NCBI GenBank assembly: GCA_017429265.1
Contig: JAFRPG010000053.1
Coordinates: 1-49,535, forward strand
DNA length: 49,535 nucleotides
Direction: 5' to 3'
From: Clostridia bacterium
GTDB taxonomy: Bacteria; Bacillota; Clostridia; Christensenellales; Aristaeellaceae
In this document: piece after piece, positions 1 through 5,314 of the stretch
Position numbering within the stretch: the first letter of the stretch is position 1
How the letters are laid out: each line of letters opens with the position of its first letter
Made by a program: the position numbers and the translations under genes
The notes under the pieces: model-generated
Told to the model about the DNA's origin: nothing
The model's database searches: none
The model's input: only the letters and a program-made list of their open reading frames with translations

Positions 1-142
1 GACCCATGGCGATACCACCCACGAGTTTGAACGGACCGAAAGTGTCGAAACCTAGGCAGTGGTATGCCCCCAGTTCCCGGCAATGCTTCTTTTCCGCGAT
101 CTCACGGATGCCTTTCAGGAAGCCGCCGACCGGTGCACCGTA
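1..142 (-). pseudogene. Flavodoxin-family C-terminal fragment without a start
   Basis: The minus strand reads in frame, right after the stop of the beta-CASP gene, through a peptide containing GAYHCLGFDTFGPFK and then LVGGIAMG. This resembles the C-terminal part of small FMN-binding flavodoxin-family proteins (a Cys-x-Gly-Phe-Asp-Thr-Tyr/Phe-Gly-Pro segment followed by GGIAxGHP). No ATG, GTG or TTG with a ribosome site precedes it, and the N-terminal FMN phosphate loop is missing. The frame runs off the window at base 1. I read it as a 5'-truncated gene remnant. A read-through fusion or an assembly join with the upstream gene is also possible. Family assignment is from pattern recall only. 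Confidence 0.55.
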
Positions 143-1756
143 TTATTTCATAAGTGCTTTGATCTGCTGCGTCAGTCTCCGGATATCACGATTCGCACAA
201 CCTGCCATGTTTTCCGCATACCGCAGCAGGGCCTGGCAGGCATCGATCAGGAGACGATAGTCTTGGTTCTTCGATTGACGCCGTTTCTTTTCCTGCCCGG
301 AAAGCTTCTTCTTTTCTTTTATCACCGGCTCTGTCAGACGGACCCATTCTCCCCGCAGCAGGTCGAAGCATGCTCCGGACCATGGCACGTCGACAGGGAG
401 ACCGAACTGCTCCGCGATTTTTGCCGCCAGCATCTGGCTGTTTTCATCGTCCCCGTGGTTGACGAACACACGCGCAGGCTTTTGCTCCATGCTGTCAAGC
501 CACCGCAGGAGGCCCGCCTGATCCGCGTGTCCCGAGACGCCGTTCAGCAGGGCGACTTCTGCCTTTACCTGGATCTCCTCACCAAGGATCTTGACGGTTT
601 CTGCGCCATCATAGATGATGCGGCCAAGAGTGCCGTTAGCCTGATAGCCTACAAACAGGACGGTGTTTGCCGCATCCCACAGATTGTGCTTCAGGTGGTG
701 ACAGATTCGGCCGCCTTCACACATGCCACTGGATGCAATGATGACCTTAGGCTCCCGGTTTGCGTTCAACGCTTTGGATTCATCCGCAGTCTCCGTGATA
801 TTCAATCCATCAAACCAAATTGGGTTTTCTCCCGCCCTCATGATCGAACGAGCTTCATCATCCAGGCAATCCGTATCGCATTGCAGAAAGACACCGGTGG
901 CCTGTGTGGCCAGGGGACTGTCCAGATAAACCTGAAAGTCCGGCCGTTCCGGTAGCAGATTCCGCATTTTGATTTCTCTGAAGAAATAGAGCATCTCCTG
1001 TGCACGACCTACCGCAAAAGATGGTATGATGACCGTGCCATTTCTGGCAAAGGTCTTTCGCAGGATCTGCACCAGGAAAGGGATTGGATCCATCGCACGA
1101 TCATGGAGACGAGCCCCGTAAGTAGACTCGATCATCACATAATCAGCGGACTTCACAGGATGGGGATTGTTGATAATCGGCTGATTCGTATTGCCGACAT
1201 CTCCGCTGAACACCATGGTGACCTGTTTTTCATCTTCGCTCAGGAAACACTCAACAGACGAAGAACCCAAAAGATGCCCGGCGTCCACAAAACGAACGGA
1301 GAGACCCTCGTCAACATCAACCACCAGGCCGTAGGGACAAGGGCGGAAAAGCCTCATCGTCTTTTCCACATCTTCTGTCGTATAGAGAGGTTCTACCGGC
1401 TCTTTCCCGGCACGCAGATTCTTTTTTGTCCGATCCTCGGCGTCCTTTTCTTGAATCGATGCGCTGTCGGCCAGCATAATGGCACACAGATTCATAGTTT
1501 CCGCCGTGGCATAGATTCTCCCGTGAAAGCCTTCTTTCACTAGCAGAGGCAGCATGCCGGAATGGTCGATGTGCGCATGCGTGAGCAGAACATATTCGAT
1601 CTGGTCCGGAGAGACAGGCAAGGGTACTGGTTCATAATCATTGTCACCCTGGATCATGCCATTGTCCACCAGCAGGAAACGTCCGCTGTTCCATTCCAGC
1701 AGTGTTTGGCTTCCGGTTACCTGATGGTTTGCGCCGATGAATGTAAGCTTCATCAT
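143..1756 (-). CDS. Beta-CASP metallo-beta-lactamase fold RNase-like protein
   Basis: This is a 537-residue MBL-fold hydrolase of the beta-CASP/RNA-specificity group, a family of zinc-dependent nucleases acting on RNA. The metal motif HxHxDH is at H60-A-H62-I-D64-H65. A GDVGN segment supplies a further ligand near residue 186, and FVNHGDDEN near the C-terminus fits the RMBL domain. The protein is cytoplasmic, with no signal peptide. Length is normal for the group (about 530-550). Two ATG codons lie in tandem at 1756 and 1753 behind GAGGG, so either may start. The gene is poorer in GC than the chromosomal genes right of 5 kb, as is the whole left end. Substrate cannot be told from sequence. 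Confidence 0.9.
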   Translation of the reverse strand: MMKLTFIGANHQVTGSQTLLEWNSGRFLLVDNGMIQGDNDYEPVPLPVSPDQIEYVLLTHAHIDHSGMLPLLVKEGFHGRIYATAETMNLCAIMLADSASIQEKDAEDRTKKNLRAGKEPVEPLYTTEDVEKTMRLFRPCPYGLVVDVDEGLSVRFVDAGHLLGSSSVECFLSEDEKQVTMVFSGDVGNTNQPIINNPHPVKSADYVMIESTYGARLHDRAMDPIPFLVQILRKTFARNGTVIIPSFAVGRAQEMLYFFREIKMRNLLPERPDFQVYLDSPLATQATGVFLQCDTDCLDDEARSIMRAGENPIWFDGLNITETADESKALNANREPKVIIASSGMCEGGRICHHLKHNLWDAANTVLFVGYQANGTLGRIIYDGAETVKILGEEIQVKAEVALLNGVSGHADQAGLLRWLDSMEQKPARVFVNHGDDENSQMLAAKIAEQFGLPVDVPWSGACFDLLRGEWVRLTEPVIKEKKKLSGQEKKRRQSKNQDYRLLIDACQALLRYAENMAGCANRDIRRLTQQIKALMK

Positions 1757-2012
1757 ATTCCCTCATTTCAGTTCATCGTCGTCGGACACTCTACCGGCGG
1801 CACGTTGTACAGAGAACGAAAATCCGCATAAAACCTGGGGTTTAGCCACTGTTGTTTGCCAACCGTGGTAATGCGTCTTACTGACCATAGAGGATAAACA
1901 TTTCCTCAAGCCGTTCTGCTGAGATTGCCCAATTATCCGGTATGCGATCGGTCGCGCCTCTCCCCACAGCGCGTGGTCCCCATGTATGATTCTCGTAGAG
2001 GATTGTTGACCG
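1757..2012 (-). other. Decayed coding remnants, unidentified
   Basis: Two adjacent minus-strand frames look coding but have no start. The first, from about 2012 to 1873, contains YENHTWGP and later IPDNWAISAERLEEMF before a TAA. The second ends at 1769 with YADFRSLYNVPPVE, just upstream of the beta-CASP ribosome site. Their residue make-up is protein-like, yet they are in different frames and broken. I cannot name the parent genes. The YENxTWGP segment is faintly like the C-terminus of glucose-6-phosphate dehydrogenase, but the rest does not follow. No promoter or RNA gene is evident. Confidence 0.3.
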
Positions 2013-2558
2013 TCATATGTTCGCGCCAATCAGGTTCTTGTAGAAATCCACAGCCCCGGGCAGACAGTTGTACTCAATACTTTCGTTCAGGCCATGCATT
2101 CCCTTCATCTGCTCCGGGCCATAGACCACCGGTGCGAAACGTACGACATGCTCAGCGATCCGCTCATAGTTGCGGGCGTCCGTGGCTCCGGTCATTACAT
2201 AGGGGCAAGCCTCCAGCCCCGGGAAGGTCTTGTCGATGGTTTCGCGAACCAGCATGAACCCCGGTCCGTGAATGTCCACGCTCCTGGATGCATCGACCGC
2301 GTGGTACACCTCCATGTCGAGATGGTACATGGATGCAATCTTTTTTACCTTGTTAAGGCTGGCATTCATTCCCTCATGTGGGATAAACCGCATATTGGCC
2401 CCAAGGATTGCCTCCTGCGGCAGCACATTGTATGCGTTGGAGCCTTTCAGCATAGTAAAGGCAATGGTCGTTTGCAGCATCGCCCCTGCCTGGGCGCTGA
2501 TCATCGGGAGGACCTTGATCAGCAGCGGTTTGAACAGCCACATGTTCCGGAAGAGCAT
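2013..2558 (-). pseudogene. M20-family metallopeptidase, C-terminal remnant
   Basis: The 181-residue frame matches the C-terminal third of long M20 carboxypeptidase/aminoacylase-like proteins (PM20D1-like, normally about 450-500 residues). It has part of the lid/dimerisation domain (MLKGSNAYNVLPQEAILGANMRF) and then the distal catalytic end with GATDARNY and HGLNES, where the His is a metal ligand. The N-terminal catalytic half, including the HxD motif, is absent. Upstream sequence in the same frame meets a TAA within about 15 codons, and other frames upstream look degraded. The annotated Met is internal to the domain, so no functional product is expected. It sits between the integrase side and the beta-CASP gene, consistent with decay in an island. 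Confidence 0.75.
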
Positions 2559-2720
2559 CCCTCCGGTTCTGGTGTTTGTTGCTCTGGAAATGTTTTATTT
2601 TCCTCCTCCAGAGAGAGCCTGCGCGTGTACTTCTGCACTTGTCTGCAATGGTGTTTCCCGTAGCAGTCTGTAAAGGCGCAGATCAAAGTTTATTATACAT
2701 GATAATCACGGTCAGCGCAA

Positions 2721-2751
2721 ACAAAAAGGCGACGGTCAGCCGACCGCCGTC
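2721..2751 (-). terminator. Intrinsic terminator, minus strand
   Basis: The minus strand forms a hairpin with arms GACGGCGGTC and GACCGTCGCC (nine of ten positions pair, one being G-U), loop GGCT, followed by TTTTTGTTT. It would stop leftward transcripts from the xis/int side before the M20 remnant. Confidence 0.55.
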
Positions 2752-2918
2752 ATCGAACTTCATTCCGTTATCCGGTCTATCTCCTGAAGATTTGATGTAT
2801 ATGCACTTCGTTGTGTGCATTTACTCTGGTAAATGAGTGGAGTGTGTGAACTCTGGCAAAGATACGCAACAAAAGGGAAAGCAGCTGTTTCATGACGAAT
2901 TCATAACAAGCAAGTTCC

Positions 2919-2954
2919 AAAGATGGCGAGTATTACGCGCTCTCCATCTTTTTT
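2919..2954 (+). terminator. Terminator-like hairpin in the xis leader
   Basis: Arms AAAGATGGCGAG (2919-2930) and CTCTCCATCTTT (2940-2951) pair with one mismatch around a nine-base loop, and the T-tract runs to 2954. It faces right, about 80 bases before the excisionase start. It may end transcripts from the left or attenuate the xis-int unit. Confidence 0.5.
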
Positions 2955-3030
2955 CGTTCCTTTCGTCCAAACCGCATGCTTTTTTCCAGTGAGTATCGAG
3001 GAGAGGTCCTCAGATTGGAGGAAAGACGCG

Positions 3031-3312
3031 ATGAAACAAGACGAAAGAGCAAAACAGACAAAAAGCAACTTGACTAATCTGGAGAACAGAGTGAGTAATG
3101 TCACGCCGCCAATCCTGATCACTCCGTTGGAACTGGCAAGCCGCCTAAACGTGTCTGAAAAAACGGCAATCCGGGTAATGAAAGAATTACCCCACGTAAA
3201 TGTCAGCATGGACATGTATAGCGGAAAGCAGCGTATCAGGATCACGGAGAAAACCTACGCCGATTTCGCAAACGGACTCATCACGCGAAAGAGACTGAGG
3301 AGAGGAGGATAA
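3031..3312 (+). CDS. Excisionase-like small DNA-binding protein
   Basis: This 93-residue basic protein has a helix-turn-helix near residues 30-55 (ITPLELASRLNVSEKTAIRVM), as in excisionases and MerR/Xis-type winged-helix proteins. Such proteins bend DNA at attachment sites and set the direction of recombination. I chose ATG 3031 because GGAGGAAAG lies just upstream; a longer frame from 2923 reads through the terminator hairpin and is less likely. The gene ends three bases before the integrase GTG, so the two are surely co-expressed. The role as Xis is inferred from size, fold and position; a plain repressor is possible. Confidence 0.72.
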   Translation: MKQDERAKQTKSNLTNLENRVSNVTPPILITPLELASRLNVSEKTAIRVMKELPHVNVSMDMYSGKQRIRITEKTYADFANGLITRKRLRRGG

Positions 3313-3315
3313 CGC

Positions 3316-4446
3316 GTGCCAGCAGAGAGCTTCAAACCAAGGAAGGACGGGCGATACCTGGTCCGTTACAAAGGTAAGCCATTCTATGGCTATTCCCAGA
3401 AAGAGGCCATTGCAAAGCGGGAAGAGTACAAGCGCTTGGAAGCGCTTGGCATGGTCAGCACGAAGACAAACCCACTGTTCCGCGATTATGCTCAGCAGTG
3501 GCTGGAGACTTACAAATGCAACGTTTCTCCTTCTGTGAAACGCAACTATACGTCTTATGTCAAGCGTGCTAATGAGCTTCTGGGGAAAAAGACGCTGAAG
3601 GAAATCACAAGAACAGATATTGTGAAAGCACACAATTCAGTTGTGGGGATGTCCGGTAGCACATGCAGAAAGTTCGCAATGACCATAAACGCGATCATGG
3701 AAGCAGCGTGTGCTGACGGATTGATCATGAGAAATCCTTGCAAGGGTGTCAAAGCACCCAAAGGACCGGAAGGCTCGCACCGCTGCCTGGACGCTTGGGA
3801 GAAGGACCTCGTCATCCAGGCAGTGAACACCGGTCATAGGTTTGCCCTGGCTGCCGTCATCATGCTATATACAGGAATGCGCCGGGGAGAGGTTTTGGCC
3901 CTGGATATTGATGAGGATGTAGACTTTGACGAAGACATCATCCACGTCCGTCGAGGAATCCAGTTTGACGGATCGGTACCAAAGGTGAGTGATACAAAGA
4001 CAGAGGCCGGTGTCCGAGACATTCCGCTCCTGCCGCAGTTGAAAACCATCCTGACTGGCCGTCACGGATTGGTTGTTCCAGGTAACCGAGAAGGCGGGTA
4101 CATCAGCGAGACACAGTTGAAGGAACTGGTGACCAGCTACAATAACCTACTTTCCAGCATGGCGAACGGCGGCATTCAGCGTCGTTGGTGGGGCAGAACG
4201 AAGGAACACAAGGCAATCCTTGCAAGCGGTGGAACACTACCGCCATATAGAGAGGTCAACATTCGCTGCCATGATTTCCGGCACACATTCTGCACGATGC
4301 TCTACGAGGCAGATATCGACTTGAAAACAGCTCAGCGCTGGATGGGCCATGCAGACGAGAAAATGATCCTCCACGTTTACGCACACCTGACAGACAAGCA
4401 GGAAAAAAAGAGCGTGGAGAAACTCATGGCCTTTGCCACCGGTTGA
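3316..4446 (+). CDS. Tyrosine recombinase (site-specific integrase)
   Basis: This is a 376-residue phage/ICE-type tyrosine integrase. An N-terminal AP2-like arm-binding segment (DGRYLVRYKGKPFYGYS) leads to a SAM-like core-binding domain (about 52-145). The catalytic domain follows, with R189 (TGMRR), K228, H319-x-x-R322 (HDFRH), H345 (GHAD) and nucleophile Y355 (VYAHL). All catalytic residues are present, so it is likely active. The start is GTG behind AGGAGG, and the preceding xis stop overlaps that ribosome site. The gene points at tRNA-Arg 285 bases downstream, the usual arrangement for elements integrated in a tRNA 3' end. It is a moderately low-GC gene in a GC-rich chromosome. Confidence 0.94.
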   Translation: MPAESFKPRKDGRYLVRYKGKPFYGYSQKEAIAKREEYKRLEALGMVSTKTNPLFRDYAQQWLETYKCNVSPSVKRNYTSYVKRANELLGKKTLKEITRTDIVKAHNSVVGMSGSTCRKFAMTINAIMEAACADGLIMRNPCKGVKAPKGPEGSHRCLDAWEKDLVIQAVNTGHRFALAAVIMLYTGMRRGEVLALDIDEDVDFDEDIIHVRRGIQFDGSVPKVSDTKTEAGVRDIPLLPQLKTILTGRHGLVVPGNREGGYISETQLKELVTSYNNLLSSMANGGIQRRWWGRTKEHKAILASGGTLPPYREVNIRCHDFRHTFCTMLYEADIDLKTAQRWMGHADEKMILHVYAHLTDKQEKKSVEKLMAFATG

Positions 4447-4456
4447 TATATTTTTC

Positions 4457-4490
4457 GGCTCAGCACATCGCTGGGCCATTTTTCTTTTCC
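4457..4490 (+). terminator. Intrinsic terminator of the integrase
   Basis: Arms GGCTCAGC and GCTGGGCC (one G-U) pair fully around ACATC, followed by ATTTTTCTTTT, ten bases after the integrase stop. Confidence 0.85.
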
Positions 4491-4502
4491 GATTTTGTGC
4501 CT

Positions 4503-4515
4503 CGACCTTTTGATT
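4503..4515 (+). repeat. 13-bp direct repeat of the tRNA-Arg anticodon arm
   Basis: CGACCTTTTGATT here is repeated exactly at 4756-4768, inside the anticodon arm of tRNA-Arg. Anticodon-loop sequence is a common crossover core for tyrosine integrases. The copy lies between integrase and tRNA, so it may be a scar or a recombinase-binding site rather than a true att end. Chance cannot be excluded. Confidence 0.4.
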
Positions 4516-4685
4516 TTTGCAACATACGGCCGCTGAAAACCCCGCGATTTTGAATCACTTTTTGAATCTCAGGAGATTCAACTGACTCTCTGACTTTGTC
4601 CTTTTGTTCCATTTCTTCCGATTTACACCCTTTTCTGCCGGGAAAATGGCAGAATATGGGGCTAGAAGCAGGAGTATTGAGACAA

Positions 4686-4729
4686 AAAGAAATCCCGCGA
4701 GCCCTTATTCCATAAGGGTTTGCGGGATT
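4686..4729 (-). terminator. Terminator of tRNA-Arg
   Basis: A long inverted repeat (4691-4708 with 4712-4729, two A-C mismatches on the minus strand, three-base loop) directly follows the tRNA 3' end and runs into TTTCTTTTTG on the minus strand. Confidence 0.85.
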
Positions 4730-4731
4730 GA

Positions 4732-4805
4732 TGAGCCCGGCGGGATTCGAACCCACGACCTTTTGATTCGTAGTCAAACACTCTATCCAGCTGAGCTACG
4801 GGCCC
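4732..4805 (-). tRNA. tRNA-Arg (ACG anticodon)
   Basis: The 74-base minus-strand gene folds as a full cloverleaf. Acceptor GGGCCCG pairs with CGGGCTC (one G-U), the D arm starts GCTCAG, the anticodon stem TTTGA/TCAAA encloses CTACGAA giving anticodon ACG, and the T arm holds GGTTCGAATCC. The 3' CCA is not encoded (discriminator A, then TCA). It is the only tRNA next to the integrase and so the likely attachment site; because the gene is intact, the element must have restored its 3' half or the recombination left it whole. Confidence 0.97.
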
Positions 4806-4832
4806 GAGGTACGTTTTTACCGTACGGACGGT

Positions 4833-4861
4833 ATAATAGCATAAATAGGTCGGCTTGTCAA
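4833..4861 (-). promoter_or_regulatory. Sigma-A promoter of tRNA-Arg
   Basis: On the minus strand TTGACA (4861-4856) and TATTAT (4838-4833) are 17 bases apart, ending about 28 bases before the mature tRNA. It is close to consensus, as expected for a stable RNA. Confidence 0.87.
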
Positions 4862-4906
4862 GCACGCACGGGCGAGTTTTTCTGTCTGCGGTGAACGCGG
4901 TGAACG

Positions 4907-5245
4907 GTGCGGAATCTCATGCCTCTCCGGCCGGGTTGCATTCACGGACGAAAACGATATACTGTGAAGAGAGACGTGAACGGAAAGAAGGAAAGCCGGT
5001 ATGAGCGGAAAACGGCATATTGGGAAGGCACACATCGGGAAGGCGTGTGGCAGCTCATCTATGCCTTTTTCGCTGAGGATAAGATGCACATCAACATTGA
5101 TGCGGATACCCTCACGCTGCGGACAGCGGACGATCAGGGGCAGACGGTTGTCGAGACGTTCCGGGCCGCCGTGGAGCGCGATCTGCGGCGGTTCGATATC
5201 GACGGGCTTTGGGAGACGCTGCGGAAAATGCGGGAGGATCGGTAA
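4907..5245 (+). CDS. Hypothetical protein
   Basis: This frame of up to 112 residues is not recognised. Its second half (WQLIYAFFAEDKMHINID onward, with DLRRFDIDGLWETLRKM) has the mix of charged and hydrophobic residues of a real alpha/beta protein, while the first 25 residues are less convincing. No clear ribosome site precedes ATG 4907. A GTG at 4964 is an alternative start and also lacks one. The opposite-strand frame over the same bases looks non-biological. The gene is isolated between tRNA-Arg and the glycosidase operon, facing the latter, and shares a terminator with it. Confidence 0.5.
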   Translation: MRNLMPLRPGCIHGRKRYTVKRDVNGKKESRYERKTAYWEGTHREGVWQLIYAFFAEDKMHINIDADTLTLRTADDQGQTVVETFRAAVERDLRRFDIDGLWETLRKMREDR

Positions 5246-5271
5246 CAGCCCCATATTTTCATGCACGGAAA

Positions 5272-5296
5272 AGCGGAGCGTATTGCGCGCCCCGCT
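5272..5296. terminator. Shared terminator between convergent genes
   Basis: AGCGGAGCG and CGCCCCGCT pair (one G-U) around a seven-base loop. The minus strand continues into TTTTCC and the plus strand into CTTTCTG, so it can serve both the GH3 gene and the ORF on the left. Confidence 0.6.
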
Positions 5297-5314
5297 CTTT
5301 CTGTATACCTATGT

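Larger units (their letters stand above)
2559..3030. other. Gene-free interval left of the excisionase
   Basis: This 470-base stretch carries no convincing gene. It holds a minus-strand terminator near 2721-2751, a small inverted repeat (TTTAC/GTAAA near 2820-2834) and a plus-strand terminator-like hairpin at 2919-2954 just before the excisionase gene. The left part (2559-2680) may be the broken N-terminal end of the M20 gene. A 26-codon frame ending in FALTVIIMYNKL runs over the first terminator and is probably chance. Confidence 0.5.

Noticed and set aside
1873..2012. Glucose-6-phosphate dehydrogenase C-terminus as identity of the remnant
   Set aside because: Only a YENxTWGP-like stretch is suggestive; the rest does not match what I know of the family, so no name is given.
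2670..2760. A 26-codon minus-strand frame with a hydrophobic end (FALTVIIMYNKL)
   Set aside because: It runs through a terminator hairpin and has a poorly spaced ribosome site; probably chance.
4817..5266. A 149-codon minus-strand frame opposite the hypothetical ORF at 4907
   Set aside because: Pro/His/Arg-rich with no ribosome site, and it would read through the tRNA-Arg promoter.
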